The notes under the pieces were generated by a model. The model searched no databases. It was not told where the DNA came from and saw nothing but the letters and a program-made list of their open reading frames with translations. Shown here one piece after another: positions 15,146 through 25,004 of a stretch of 64,000 nucleotides of DNA. The stretch spans positions 62,001 to 126,000 of the forward strand of contig NZ_AHWA01000006.1 of assembly GCF_000247645.1 (NCBI RefSeq), written 5' to 3'. Made by a program: the position numbers and the translations under genes. This DNA comes from Salinibacterium sp. PAMC 21357. GTDB lineage: Bacteria > Actinomycetota > Actinomycetes > Actinomycetales > Microbacteriaceae. Each line of letters starts with the position of its first letter. Position 1 is the stretch's first letter.

Positions 15146-16930
15146 ATGACTGATCAGCACCTCACCCGAGAAACCCGCGAAAGCGCCCTTCAGCGTCTCG
15201 TCGAGAGCGCGCAGCCGGGTCGTGAGCTCGATGTGCTCGTTATCGGTGGCGGAATCACCGGAGCCGGAATAGCTTTGGATGCTGCCACTCGCGGTCTCGA
15301 CACGGTTGTTGTTGAGGCCCAAGACTGGGCTGCTGGCTCCTCCAGCCGCGCCAGCAAGCTGATTCACGGTGGACTGCGCTACCTGCAGATGCTGGACTTC
15401 AAGCTCGTGCACGAGGCGCTCACCGAGCGTGACCTGCTGCTCAACAACGTCGCACCGCACCTCGTGCGCCCACTGCCGTTCCTTTACCCTCTTCGTCACC
15501 GCGTCTGGGAACGCGCCTTCGTGGGGGCCGGAATTGCCCTCTACGACTTCCTCGCCACCGTGACTACCAAGACCGCGAAGGGCAATGGCAAAGGCAAGCG
15601 CAGCGTGCCGTGGCACCGTCACCTCTCTCGTAAGCAGCTCGCGGTCCGTTTTCCTGGTCTCGCCCACGATGCCGCCGTCGGCGCCATCGAATACTGGGAC
15701 GCCAACGTCGATGACGCGCGTTATGTTGTCAGCGTTATTCGCACCGCTCACTCGCAGGGAGCGCAAGCCGCAAGCCGCACCCAAGTCATCGAGATCACCA
15801 AGAACGATGACGGTGCGGTCAATGGTGCGATCCTCATCGACCTCGAAACCGGAACAACCTTCCCGGTCCGCGCTAAGGCCGTCATCAACTCCACCGGTGT
15901 GTGGACAGGCGAGACTCAGAAGCTTGCGGATGGAAGCGGCGGGCTCAAGGTTCTTGCGTCCAAAGGCATCCACATTGTGGTTCCCCGTGAACGTATCTCC
16001 GGCGAGGCCGGGCTCATCCTGCAGACCTCTAAGAGTGTTCTGTTCGTGATTCCGTGGTCGCGCTACTGGGTTATCGGCACCACCGATACTCCGTGGAAAG
16101 AGAACTTGCTCAACCCCTCTGCTACCGCGGATGACATCGATTACGTTCTTGCAGAAGCAAACGCGGTGCTGGCCAACCCCATCGATCGCTCCGACGTGGT
16201 CGGAACGTGGGCTGGGCTTCGCCCGCTGTTGCAGCCGGGAACTATGGAGGGCACGAACTCTGCCAAGGTCTCGCGTGAGCACACCGTTGCCTCACCCCTT
16301 CCCGGGCTCACCGTTATCGCTGGCGGCAAGTTCACCACCTACCGCGTGATGGCTAAAGACGCGGTCGACTTTGCCCTCGGCAAAGAGGCGGCAAAGGCAA
16401 ACCCGTCGACTACGGCATCGGTCGCGTTGCTCGGAGCTGAAGGCCTCGATGAGGCCCGAGACAATACTCGTGCCCTCAGCACGCGCTTCGGTTGGAGCGA
16501 CCAAATGATCGATCACTTGCTTCACCGTTATGGCTCCAAAATCTCAGAGATTGCCGCTATCGCTGACGCTGACCCGACGATGTCGCAGCCCCTCACGCAC
16601 GCCTCCGCTTACCTTCGGGCCGAGATTGAGTACGCCATCACGCACGAGGGCGCTTTGCACCTCGAGGACCTCATGGTTCGCCGCACCCGCATGAACTACG
16701 AATACCTGAACGAAGGCATGGCTGCCGTGCCCGAGGTCGCCGAGATCGCCACCCGCCTATTGGGTTGGGACGAACAGACCGCCGCCCACGAAGTTGCCGT
16801 CTACCACCAGATGGCCGCTGCCGTCGCCGCAGCAGCGCTCACGCGCGATGACGAAAGTGCGTCTGACGTTCGCGAAGCAGCACCCCAAATCGTGCCGCTC
16901 GCCACACCAGACCTCAAGCAAACGCAGTAA
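15146..16930 (+). CDS. glpD: Glycerol-3-phosphate dehydrogenase, FAD-dependent
   Basis: Membrane-associated flavoenzyme oxidising glycerol-3-phosphate to dihydroxyacetone phosphate and passing electrons to quinone; 594 residues. FAD site DVLVIGGGITGAGIALDAATRG (residues ~28-49), then WAAGSSSRASKLIHGGLRYLQ, a hallmark of the family, and later WAGLRPLL and GGKFTTYRVMA. The C-terminal DAO_C helical domain includes AEIEYAITHEGALHLEDLMVRRTRM. Glycerol kinase follows after 119 bases, forming a glycerol pathway pair. No strong Shine-Dalgarno sequence precedes ATG 15146, but the N-terminus matches expectation. About 145 bases of leader separate it from the divergent SorC gene. Confidence 0.96.
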   Translation: MTDQHLTRETRESALQRLVESAQPGRELDVLVIGGGITGAGIALDAATRGLDTVVVEAQDWAAGSSSRASKLIHGGLRYLQMLDFKLVHEALTERDLLLNNVAPHLVRPLPFLYPLRHRVWERAFVGAGIALYDFLATVTTKTAKGNGKGKRSVPWHRHLSRKQLAVRFPGLAHDAAVGAIEYWDANVDDARYVVSVIRTAHSQGAQAASRTQVIEITKNDDGAVNGAILIDLETGTTFPVRAKAVINSTGVWTGETQKLADGSGGLKVLASKGIHIVVPRERISGEAGLILQTSKSVLFVIPWSRYWVIGTTDTPWKENLLNPSATADDIDYVLAEANAVLANPIDRSDVVGTWAGLRPLLQPGTMEGTNSAKVSREHTVASPLPGLTVIAGGKFTTYRVMAKDAVDFALGKEAAKANPSTTASVALLGAEGLDEARDNTRALSTRFGWSDQMIDHLLHRYGSKISEIAAIADADPTMSQPLTHASAYLRAEIEYAITHEGALHLEDLMVRRTRMNYEYLNEGMAAVPEVAEIATRLLGWDEQTAAHEVAVYHQMAAAVAAAALTRDDESASDVREAAPQIVPLATPDLKQTQ

Positions 16931-17049
16931 TCACAACAGCGGTAAGGCACAGCAACCGCAAGAGATAGCACCCGCTACACGCAGTACCCGGATAACGAAC
17001 AGCACGCGCACCCGAAAGCACCTTGATTATCAATGGAGATACGCCGCCA

Positions 17050-18567
17050 ATGACACAGTACATTTTGTCAATTGACCAAGGAACGACGAGTTCACGCTCG
17101 ATCATCTTTGATCATGACGCGCGCATCGTTTCGAATGGGCAGCTCGAACACGAGCAGATTTTTCCTCGTGCTGGTTGGGTCGAACATGACCCGATGGAGA
17201 TCTGGAACAACGTTCGCGAAACCGTTGGTCTTTCCCTCGCCCGCGCCAACCTGACCTACCAGGACATTGCCGCGGTAGGGATTACGAACCAGCGCGAGAC
17301 GACAGTGGTGTGGAACAAACTCACCGGCAAACCAGTGACGAACGCCATTGTTTGGCAAGACACTCGCACCCAGCACATCGTCACCGAGCTCGCGGGCACC
17401 GAGGGTCTCGAAAAGTACAAGGCCATCACTGGCCTGCCGCTCGCGCCGTATTTCGCTGGCCCTAAGGTCACCTGGATTCTCCGCTACATCGATGGAGCAC
17501 AAGAAGCGGCCGACCGCGGCGAACTGCTCTTCGGAACCATCGACACCTGGTTGATGTGGAACCTCACCGGTGGCGTCGATGGCGGAATTCACGCTACCGA
17601 CGTCACCAACGCCTCCCGCACCATGCTCATGGACCTCGACACTCTGCAGTGGCGCGAAGACATTGCCGCCGACATGGGCATCCCGATGTCGATGCTGCCC
17701 GAGATTCGTTCCTCTAGCGAGATTTTTGGCCACTGCCGCGACCACGGTTCGCTGCCCGGAGTGCCGATTGCGGGCATCCTCGGCGACCAGCAGGCCGCGA
17801 CCTTCGGCCAGGCTTGCTTCAGTGAGGGCATGGCCAAGAACACTTACGGCACCGGTAACTTCTTGCTGCTCAACACCGGCACCAAGCGCGTGCACAGTAA
17901 CAATGGCCTCATCACGACCGTCTGCTACAAGATTGGCGACGCGGCTCCGGTCTACGCGCTCGAAGGATCCATTGCGGTCACCGGATCGCTCGTGCAGTGG
18001 CTTCGCGACAACCTCGGCATGTTCGCCGATGCTCCCGACATCGAACGCTTGGCTCTCGAAGTCGAAGACAACGGCGGCGCCTACTTTGTGCCCGCCTTCT
18101 CCGGACTGTTCGCCCCCTACTGGCGACCGGATGCTCGGGGAGCCCTTCTCGGGCTCACCCGCTACGTCACCAAGAATCACATCGCTCGCGCCGCCCTCGA
18201 GGCCACCGCGTACCAAACGCGCGAAGTCATGGACGCGATGAACGCAGACGCCGGAGTAGACCTCGCTGAGCTGCGGGTCGACGGCGGCATGGTGGCAAAC
18301 GAACTTCTCATGCAGTTTCAGGCTGACCAGTTGGGTGTGGATGTCATCCGCCCCCGCATCACCGAAACCACCGCTCTCGGCGCAGCATTTGCCGCCGGAA
18401 TTGCGATCGGTTATTGGGAAAGCGAACACGACGTCATCGCGACCTGGAACGAAGACAAGAGGTGGACGCCGCACATGGCGCGCCTCGAGAGAGATCAGCT
18501 TTACCGCAACTGGAAAAAAGCGGTAACCAAGACCATGGGCTGGGTTGATGAGGACGTGGAGACCTAA
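17050..18567 (+). CDS. glpK: Glycerol kinase
   Basis: Phosphorylates glycerol with ATP to glycerol-3-phosphate, the substrate of GlpD; 505 residues, FGGY family. N-terminal phosphate motif [15 protein letters not shown], glycerol-binding NQRETTVVW and WQDTRT, the FGGY region near 240 ([24 protein letters not shown]) and C-terminal [19 protein letters not shown] with [12 protein letters not shown]. Start ATG 17050 is preceded by GGAGAT at 17035-17040; the upstream in-frame ATG 17023 would add nine unusual residues. A GlpF facilitator gene is not seen nearby. A hairpin follows the gene. Confidence 0.97.
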   Translation: MTQYILSIDQGTTSSRSIIFDHDARIVSNGQLEHEQIFPRAGWVEHDPMEIWNNVRETVGLSLARANLTYQDIAAVGITNQRETTVVWNKLTGKPVTNAIVWQDTRTQHIVTELAGTEGLEKYKAITGLPLAPYFAGPKVTWILRYIDGAQEAADRGELLFGTIDTWLMWNLTGGVDGGIHATDVTNASRTMLMDLDTLQWREDIAADMGIPMSMLPEIRSSSEIFGHCRDHGSLPGVPIAGILGDQQAATFGQACFSEGMAKNTYGTGNFLLLNTGTKRVHSNNGLITTVCYKIGDAAPVYALEGSIAVTGSLVQWLRDNLGMFADAPDIERLALEVEDNGGAYFVPAFSGLFAPYWRPDARGALLGLTRYVTKNHIARAALEATAYQTREVMDAMNADAGVDLAELRVDGGMVANELLMQFQADQLGVDVIRPRITETTALGAAFAAGIAIGYWESEHDVIATWNEDKRWTPHMARLERDQLYRNWKKAVTKTMGWVDEDVET

Positions 18568-18589
18568 TCTGCCTGCCAAAACCCATGAC

Positions 18590-18611
18590 GGGCGTGCTGT
18601 CAGTCACGCCC
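18590..18611 (+). terminator. Hairpin after glpK
   Basis: GGGCGTG (18590-18596) pairs with CACGCCC (18605-18611) around an eight-base loop, 22 bases after the glpK stop. There is no T-run, so termination would need a factor; it may instead protect the 3' end. Confidence 0.4.
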
Positions 18612-18654
18612 AGCACCACACAGCAATCGATACCCACGAAGGGGTAGGGAATCA

Positions 18655-20505
18655 ATGAAAACCTCGTTAGTAAAGAGGAACAGCTTTTGGCTCGTTCTCT
18701 CGTTAGTCATGATGTTGGTCGCATCCATCGGCGCTTCCATCGTTCAAACCGGAGCCGGCTCCATCAGTGTTAAGGACATGCGGTGGGAAACCTCGTCTGG
18801 ACAGATGATGAGTGCACTGCTCTTCAAGCCTGACACCGCAACTGTTGACAACAAGGTCCCCGCAATCGTGGTCAGCCACGGTTGGTGGAACAACCGCGAA
18901 ATGCAAGACGCCAACTATGTTGAGCTTGCCCGCCGTGGCTACGTTGTTGTGTCGATCGACATGTACGGTCACGGCAACTCGTCACCGTTGACAACCGACA
19001 TCACTCTCGGTGGTACCGGAATGTACGACGCCGTGAAGCTCGTTGCAGACTTCCCGTACGTCGACACCGACAAGATCGGTGTCAGTGGTCACTCGAACGG
19101 TGCTCGTGCAGCTAACTTCTCGACGATCATCGACAACGCCGCTGACGAACAGCTCATCGCGGCAATCCTGCTCGTCGACAACGACGGCGTCTACACGGAT
19201 GCCGAAGCAGACAACGCCTACTTCAACCTGTACGGCGCCCGCGATGTCGGAATTGTCGCCGACCAGTACGACGAGTTCTTTTTCCGTAGCTACAGCCCAG
19301 AGGGTGCAGTTCTGACCCCGCCGCGCGACTACATCGGCACACCGAACGCGCAGTCATTCCTGCACTTCGGCGCCGACCCTGAAGATGTTTCCTCCGACAT
19401 GCGCGGAGCGAGCGAATTCTTCACCGACTCGGTCGACGGTGAGGATGCTCTCCGCATCGTTTACACGCCAGCGGAGAATCACCCCTGGGGAACCATCTCC
19501 AAGACCACCGTGGGAAGCCAGATCGAATTCTTCGAAGAAGCATTCGGTGCTCCCAACGAGATCGCATCCGGTTCGCAGGTGTGGCAGGTCAAGGAGACCT
19601 TCACACTCTTCGGTCTGATCGGCTTCGGAATCTTCCTGCTCGCCTTCACGCGTGCAATGCTCTCGACCCGCGCCTTCGCAGGTCTGCGCACGCCGGCAGC
19701 AGCAGTGGTTCCCGCTACCCGCAAGGGACTCGCCTGGTTCTGGGGAGGACTGGTTGTTTCGGCAATCATCTCCGGTTGGAGCTGGTTGATCCTCGCTAAC
19801 ACCCCGTGGGTGGGCGCGATTGCGTTCAACGCTGTTCAGTTCTTCATGCCTCAGGGCGCCGTGTTCTTCGTCGCCTTCTGGGCCGCGGTCAACGCGATCG
19901 CCGCGATCATCATCATGACGATCTCGTACCTCGTCTTCGGACGCAAGAACGGTCTCGATCTTCGTGCCTCCGGAGTGCTGCCTGGCTGGAAGAAGTTCTT
20001 CCACGGAATCGGACTCGCTCTCGTTGTCGTCGTCGCTGCTTACGGAATTGTCTTCGTGCTCGACTACTTCTTCAAGACTGACTTCCGCTGGTGGGTTATC
20101 GCCGTCAAGGCCTTCACGCCTGACAAGGTCGGCATTGCGCTGATGTACCTGCCGCTGTTCGCGATCTACTTTGTCGCCAACTCGGTTGCGGTCAACGCTT
20201 TCAACCGCTTCTCCATTCGCGGCAAGGAGTGGATCAACACGGCACTGCTCGCGTTCTTCAACGCTCTGGCACCCATCGTTCTCGTCATCGCCCAGTACAC
20301 AAACTTCTTCACCACTGGATACACGATCGACGGCTTCGGCGGAATCTTCAGCATCTGGCTGTACCCGGTTATCGTCATCTTGGCCGTGACCGCAATCATC
20401 TCGCGCAAGATCTACCGTGAGACGAACAACCCGTACATCGCCGGCTTCATCAATGCGGCGATCGTTACCCTCATCTCGGTAACGAACACGCTCACCGCAG
20501 CATAA
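18655..20505 (+). CDS. Membrane-anchored alpha/beta hydrolase fused to a polytopic C-terminal domain
   Basis: 616 residues. An N-terminal hydrophobic helix (residues 10-32) would anchor or export it. Residues ~45-300 form an alpha/beta hydrolase of the dienelactone hydrolase/X-Pro dipeptidase-like type: VSHGWWNN, DMYGHGNSS and nucleophile elbow GHSNGA with Ser147. From ~320 there are about eight hydrophobic segments to the C-terminus. The arrangement suggests an extracytoplasmic esterase or peptidase tethered to a membrane module of unknown function. The Shine-Dalgarno region is GAAGGGG at 18639-18645. It stands alone between glpK and the convergent beta-glucosidase gene. I do not recognise a named protein; substrate unknown. 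Confidence 0.75.
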   Translation: MKTSLVKRNSFWLVLSLVMMLVASIGASIVQTGAGSISVKDMRWETSSGQMMSALLFKPDTATVDNKVPAIVVSHGWWNNREMQDANYVELARRGYVVVSIDMYGHGNSSPLTTDITLGGTGMYDAVKLVADFPYVDTDKIGVSGHSNGARAANFSTIIDNAADEQLIAAILLVDNDGVYTDAEADNAYFNLYGARDVGIVADQYDEFFFRSYSPEGAVLTPPRDYIGTPNAQSFLHFGADPEDVSSDMRGASEFFTDSVDGEDALRIVYTPAENHPWGTISKTTVGSQIEFFEEAFGAPNEIASGSQVWQVKETFTLFGLIGFGIFLLAFTRAMLSTRAFAGLRTPAAAVVPATRKGLAWFWGGLVVSAIISGWSWLILANTPWVGAIAFNAVQFFMPQGAVFFVAFWAAVNAIAAIIIMTISYLVFGRKNGLDLRASGVLPGWKKFFHGIGLALVVVVAAYGIVFVLDYFFKTDFRWWVIAVKAFTPDKVGIALMYLPLFAIYFVANSVAVNAFNRFSIRGKEWINTALLAFFNALAPIVLVIAQYTNFFTTGYTIDGFGGIFSIWLYPVIVILAVTAIISRKIYRETNNPYIAGFINAAIVTLISVTNTLTAA

Positions 20506-20536
20506 GTACCCAGCAGCCGATCCTAGATCGGTAATA

Positions 20537-20578
20537 GCAACAGTGCCCCGGCCGTGACCATGACCGGGGCACTGTTGC
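20537..20578. terminator. Bidirectional terminator between convergent genes
   Basis: GCAACAGTGCCCCGG (20537-20551) is perfectly complementary to CCGGGGCACTGTTGC (20564-20578), giving a 15-bp stem with a 12-base loop. It sits between the hydrolase stop (20505) and the beta-glucosidase stop (20674). There is no long T-run, but stem strength and position support termination of both transcripts. Confidence 0.8.
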
Positions 20579-20673
20579 GTGCGGCGCCAACTCACCCATG
20601 GGACAAGTACGGGCGGTGCGGCATCCGCGACTTCGGTGTTCGGTGATCAGCCGTGCACCGAAACTCTCGCGCT

Positions 20674-22989
20674 CTACTCGACGGGGGTGATCGTTACCGT
20701 TCGGCTGTCGGCGCTGGTTACGGCGTGCGCGGCGCCAGTGATCGTGACTGTTCCGAGGGGCACGGCTTCGGTTTCGCAATCGGTGCCGAGCCACAGTCGC
20801 ACATCGCCGGGTTCGACGATGCGAGTCATGCTGCGGTCGCTGAAAGCGATGCGAGTTGTGGGGATGCTCATCGCGAGAGTTCGCGATTCTCCCGGCTGAA
20901 GCGTCACGCGGGTGAACGCAATGAGTTGACGCGTGGGTCGGGTAACGGAACTCACGACATCGTTCGCATAGACCTGCACGACCTCATCGCCTTCACGGGC
21001 TCCGCTGTTGGTGACCGTGAATTGAATATCGAATGTGCCGTCGGCAGCGATCGACTCAGAGGCGACGCCTGCATCCGAATAGCTGAAGCTCGTATAGCTG
21101 AGGCCATAGCCAAAGGGGAACGCGGGCGCAGTCGTGAGGTTGGACACCTCACTCGGTTCGCCGAGGCGCGGGTGAAGGTACGAGTACGGTTGCGATCCTG
21201 CCGAGCGAGGAACCGATACGGCGAGCCGCCCCGAAGGGTTGATGCGACCGGCGAGAACTCCACTGATGGCAGCGGCTCCTTCTTCGCCGGGGAAGAATGC
21301 CTGAACGATTGCCGCGCCACGCGCAGCAGCCCAGTCGATCGCATAGGGGCGTCCGGAAATGACCACGAGCACAACCGGCGTTCCGGTGGCGAGCACGGCT
21401 TCGACGAGCTGGCGCTGAACTCCGGGAAGCTCAAGCGAGTCGCGGTCGCAGCCTTCGCCTGAGGTGCCGCGGCCAAAGAGGCCGGCGTGGTCGCCGACAG
21501 CGATGACGGCTACTTCTGCAGCGGCGGCGAGCTCGACAGCCTCGGCAATCTTCGAGGTGTCGTCGTCGTCCACGGCGCAGCCCTGGGCGAAACCAAGCAC
21601 GGAACTGAAATCGTGGTCGAGGCTCTCGAACAGTGTCTCGACTTCGAAGCCCATTTCGACATCCGGGTGCCGTTCGAGCACGTGATTCACGAACGAGTAA
21701 CAGCCGAACAGGGCCGCGGTGCGGTGTGCGTTGGGGCCAACGACCGCAATGCGAGCATCCGGAGCTAACGGCAGAATCCCGTCGTTGCTCAACAGCGTGA
21801 TGGACTTCTCAGCGATGGCCGCGGCGATTGCGCGGTGGTGCGGGGGATCGAGGTCGATCTCGTCACCGTCGACATCAATGGAGAATGTGGCGGATTCAGG
21901 GTCGAGCAACCCCAGCTGCTGCTTCTGCTGCAGCACTCGGCGCAGAGCGCGATCCACCAGCGCGCCGTCGACTTCTCCACTGCGCACTTTCTCTGCGAGA
22001 GGGGCGAGGTAGGCCTTCCCGGTCGGCAACTCGACGTCGACGCCTGCCGTCAACGCTTGAGCGGCTGCATCCCCCAGGTCACTCGCAACCTGATGCAGAG
22101 TTTCAAGAAACGCAACGCCAAAGTAGTCAGCGACTACGGTTCCTTCGAAGCCCCAACGGTCGCGCAAGAGGTCTGTCAAGAGAGTGGAGTCGGATGCCAC
22201 GGGAATGCCATCAATTTCGGCGTACGAGTGCATGACCGAGCCCACGCCCGCATCCAGCACCGCCATTTCAAAGGGGACAAGCAGCACGTCGGCGACTTCG
22301 CGCGGTCCGGCATGGACGGGAGCCAAGTTTCGCCCCGCTCGGGAATTGGAGTACCCGACGAAATGCTTGAGAGTGGCGATAATGCCCGTGGACTGCAGTC
22401 CGCGCACGTAGGCAGAACCGAGCTCTCCGACCACGAAAGGGTCTTCGGCGATGCACTCTTCAACGCGGCCCCACCGCACATCACGAATCACATCGAGCAC
22501 GGGAGCGAGCCCCTGGTGCACCCCGAGCTTCGTCATGCTTTCACCGATGGCGTGCCCCATTTGCTCAATGAGGGCCGGATCGAACGTTGCGCCCCACGCC
22601 AAGGGAGTGGGGAACGTCGTCGCCTGCCACGCAGCGAGGCCAGTGAGGCACTCTTCGTGGGCGAGCGCAGGAATGCCGAGGCGAGTGTTGTCTCGCAGCC
22701 ATCGTTGCGTGCGCCCCAGTGCCGAGCGCCCTGCCGTGGGGCTGACGGGTACCGTGCCGAACACTCTGGTGAGGTGGCCGAGCCCGTTCTTCGAGAATTC
22801 GTTGAAGTCGTGAGCTCCGTCGGCTTGTGCGCTCTGCATCGGAGCGACACTTTGGCCGTCGGCCCCGGCTCCTACCCAAATACCGACGAGTTGAGCGAGC
22901 TTTTCTTCGAGGGTCATCTGGGCGATGAGCTGATCGACCTGAACATTCATTTCGGGAACGTCAGGCAGCGCAGTGGTGGAGAGAGTCAT
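20674..22989 (-). CDS. Beta-glucosidase, glycoside hydrolase family 3
   Basis: Hydrolyses terminal beta-D-glucosides or related oligosaccharides; 771 residues and no signal peptide, so probably cytoplasmic and acting on imported sugar. Domains: GH3 N-terminal barrel with GRVEECIAEDPFVV and the nucleophile region FEGTVVADYFG (Asp near 285), GH3 C-terminal sandwich (VSVPRSAGSQPYSYLHPR, FPFGYGLSYTSFSY) and a fibronectin-III-like end domain (REGDEVVQVYANDV). It is last in a minus-strand operon: binding protein, two permeases, then this gene 51 bases later. The operon is probably controlled by the LacI gene divergent at its head. Xylosidase or other specificity is possible. Confidence 0.93.
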   Translation of the reverse strand: MTLSTTALPDVPEMNVQVDQLIAQMTLEEKLAQLVGIWVGAGADGQSVAPMQSAQADGAHDFNEFSKNGLGHLTRVFGTVPVSPTAGRSALGRTQRWLRDNTRLGIPALAHEECLTGLAAWQATTFPTPLAWGATFDPALIEQMGHAIGESMTKLGVHQGLAPVLDVIRDVRWGRVEECIAEDPFVVGELGSAYVRGLQSTGIIATLKHFVGYSNSRAGRNLAPVHAGPREVADVLLVPFEMAVLDAGVGSVMHSYAEIDGIPVASDSTLLTDLLRDRWGFEGTVVADYFGVAFLETLHQVASDLGDAAAQALTAGVDVELPTGKAYLAPLAEKVRSGEVDGALVDRALRRVLQQKQQLGLLDPESATFSIDVDGDEIDLDPPHHRAIAAAIAEKSITLLSNDGILPLAPDARIAVVGPNAHRTAALFGCYSFVNHVLERHPDVEMGFEVETLFESLDHDFSSVLGFAQGCAVDDDDTSKIAEAVELAAAAEVAVIAVGDHAGLFGRGTSGEGCDRDSLELPGVQRQLVEAVLATGTPVVLVVISGRPYAIDWAAARGAAIVQAFFPGEEGAAAISGVLAGRINPSGRLAVSVPRSAGSQPYSYLHPRLGEPSEVSNLTTAPAFPFGYGLSYTSFSYSDAGVASESIAADGTFDIQFTVTNSGAREGDEVVQVYANDVVSSVTRPTRQLIAFTRVTLQPGESRTLAMSIPTTRIAFSDRSMTRIVEPGDVRLWLGTDCETEAVPLGTVTITGAAHAVTSADSRTVTITPVE

Positions 22990-23040
22990 GGTTTCTTTCT
23001 GGAGAGGGCGTGAAGTGGTGGAGACAGACGGGCGCGGGGC

Positions 23041-23940
23041 TTATCCCTTGAAGGCGCCATCCATGACGCCGGCAACCATCTTGCGGCCGACAAAAATGAA
23101 GAGGATGAGTAGCGGAATCGTCGCGAGGAACGATCCCGACATCGCCAGACCGTAGTCAACGAAGTACTGCCGTTGCAGCGCCTTAATCGCGAGTTGCACC
23201 GTGTAGTTCTCGGGCGACTGGATCACGATGAGCGGCCAGAGGAAGTCGTTCCACGCGGTCACAAACGCCAAGAGTCCGAGCACGAAACCAGCGGAGCGCA
23301 CGAGCGGAAAAGCGATGCGCCAGTAGATCTGCCAGGTACTGCAGCCATCGATCCTTGCTGCTTGCATGAGCTCATTGTTGAGAACGGTTGAGAGGTGCTG
23401 ACGCATCCAGAAGATGCCGAACGCGCTGGCCATTCCCGGCACGATGAGGGCCTGAAGGGTATCGATCCACTCAAGATTCGACATGATCATGTAGAGCGGG
23501 ATCACGGCGAGCTGGGTGGGAACCATCATGGTGATGAGCACAATGATGAAGAGGGGATCGCGCCCGCGGAATTCCAACTTCGCGAACGCGAAGCCGGCGA
23601 GAGTGCACAAGATCATTTGGGAAATCGCGATGCTTCCCGCCACGATGAACGAGTTCGCCAGGCTCTGCACAAACGGCACGGTCGTGAAGACCTGCTCCGC
23701 GAGAACAAAGAAGTTACCGCCGGGCACCACAGTCGGGGGTGTTTGGGATACCGCTGCGGAGTCATTCGTCGAGACGACGAACATCCAATACAGCGGAAAC
23801 GCACTCACGGCGACCGAGGCGAAGAGGAAGGCGTAGGTCCACCAGCGCACGCGACCGGCGAAAGCACGTTTGCGGGGGCGAGGAACAGGGGTGGCGACAG
23901 AGTCAGGGGTGACGACAGAGTCAGGGGTCGAAGTAGTCAT
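23041..23940 (-). CDS. Sugar ABC transporter permease, MalG-like
   Basis: Inner-membrane permease of a CUT1 carbohydrate importer, 299 residues with about six transmembrane helices. The first ~25 residues are basic and cytoplasmic. The EAA loop that contacts the ATPase reads QAARIDGCSTWQIYWRIAFPLVRS near residue 195, followed by TAWNDFLWPLIV, typical of MalG partners. It lies ten bases after the MalF-like gene and 51 before the GH3 gene. No ATPase is encoded here, as usual in actinobacteria where a shared MsiK-type ATPase serves several systems. Confidence 0.93.
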   Translation of the reverse strand: MTTSTPDSVVTPDSVATPVPRPRKRAFAGRVRWWTYAFLFASVAVSAFPLYWMFVVSTNDSAAVSQTPPTVVPGGNFFVLAEQVFTTVPFVQSLANSFIVAGSIAISQMILCTLAGFAFAKLEFRGRDPLFIIVLITMMVPTQLAVIPLYMIMSNLEWIDTLQALIVPGMASAFGIFWMRQHLSTVLNNELMQAARIDGCSTWQIYWRIAFPLVRSAGFVLGLLAFVTAWNDFLWPLIVIQSPENYTVQLAIKALQRQYFVDYGLAMSGSFLATIPLLILFIFVGRKMVAGVMDGAFKG

Positions 23941-23950
23941 GATGGCGTCC

Positions 23951-24940
23951 TTAGTCGTCTGAGGTGATGCGACGAGAGAGCAAATAGTTGATGACAGAGA
24001 ACACGACGATCAGCGCGAACAGCGTCACGCCGATGGCGGAGCCGTAGCCGAACTGGAAGTTGCCGAACCCTTGCTCGTACATAAACAGGCTGAGGGTCTG
24101 GAATTGGCGACCGGCACCGCCTGTGAGCCCAGGGGCGGAGAGCAGTAGAGGCTCAGTGAAGACCTGAAGGCCACCAATGGTAGAAACGATGATCGTGAAG
24201 ATGATGACGGGACGAAGCGAGGGAATCGTCACGTAGAAGAACTGTTTGAACCCTCCAGCGCCATCGATGGCGGCAGCTTCGTAAATGTCTTTCGGGATTG
24301 CTTGAAGCGCCGCGAGATAGATCAGAGTGTTGTACCCGAACCAACGCCACAGCACCATGGTCGAGACCATGATGTGGCTCGCGAAGGTGTTTGCCGCGAA
24401 GTCAATCGAGTCGATCCCAAAGAGGTTGAGGAAGCTATTGATGAGGCCGTAGTCGCGACCGAAGAGCGAGGCAAAGACGATCGTCGTCGCCACCACCGAG
24501 GTGATGTACGGAACGAGCATCGTCATCCGGAACAGGTTGGCGAACTTCAAGCGGACGTTGTTCAGGAGCTGCGCTAGGAAGAGGGCGAGCAGCAGCTGCG
24601 GCACCGTCGAGAGAATCCAGATGCTGAAGGTGTTGCGCATCGCGTTCCAGAAACGCTCGTCGCCGTAGAGAGTGACGAAGTTGTCCAGCCCGATGAAGGT
24701 CTGGCCGCCGATCGGGTTCCAGTCGAAGAGAGCGACGTAGAACGTGAAGATCGTGGGGAACAGGCCGAACACGGCGAAGAGCGCGAAGAACGGCGCAATG
24801 TACATGTAGGGGGCAAAAGCATCCACTCGTGACGCCGACTTGATGCGACGTCGAGGCTTGAGGCCGGTGCTCTTGGTGCTCTTGGGGCTTGTGGGGCGCT
24901 GAGGCGCGGGGGCGGAACGGGGAGGGGCTGACAGAACCAT
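23951..24940 (-). CDS. Sugar ABC transporter permease, MalF-like
   Basis: Partner permease of 329 residues. A proline- and basic-rich cytoplasmic N-terminus (~40 residues) precedes six hydrophobic segments; the first reads YMYIAPFFALFAVFGLFPTI. The EAA loop is EAAAIDGAGGFKQFFYVTIPSLRP near residue 220. AAGGAG lies six to seven bases before ATG 24940. It is separated from the upstream binding-protein gene by a 64-base spacer with a strong hairpin, suggesting lower expression than the binding protein. Confidence 0.93.
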   Translation of the reverse strand: MVLSAPPRSAPAPQRPTSPKSTKSTGLKPRRRIKSASRVDAFAPYMYIAPFFALFAVFGLFPTIFTFYVALFDWNPIGGQTFIGLDNFVTLYGDERFWNAMRNTFSIWILSTVPQLLLALFLAQLLNNVRLKFANLFRMTMLVPYITSVVATTIVFASLFGRDYGLINSFLNLFGIDSIDFAANTFASHIMVSTMVLWRWFGYNTLIYLAALQAIPKDIYEAAAIDGAGGFKQFFYVTIPSLRPVIIFTIIVSTIGGLQVFTEPLLLSAPGLTGGAGRQFQTLSLFMYEQGFGNFQFGYGSAIGVTLFALIVVFSVINYLLSRRITSDD

Positions 24941-24967
24941 GGCGAACTCCTTGACAGGGGATGGGAA

Positions 24968-24997
24968 GGGGCGGGCCCACGAGAGTGAGCCCGCCCC
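24968..24997 (-). terminator. Intercistronic hairpin after binding-protein gene
   Basis: GGGGCGGGC (24968-24976) pairs with GCCCGCCCC (24989-24997), and inside, after one mismatch, CAC pairs with GTG around a four-base loop. No T-run follows on the minus strand, so read-through is likely. Such a structure would stabilise the upstream mRNA and lower expression of the permeases relative to the binding protein. Confidence 0.7.
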
Positions 24998-25004
24998 GGG
25001 AGCA

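Noticed and set aside
15098-16282. Long minus-strand frame opposite glpD (394 codons)
   Set aside because: Shadow of the glpD codon pattern with no domain; glpD is certain. The same applies to minus frames opposite glpK (17092-18579) and the hydrolase (19354-20595), and the plus frame 21835-23013 opposite the GH3 gene.
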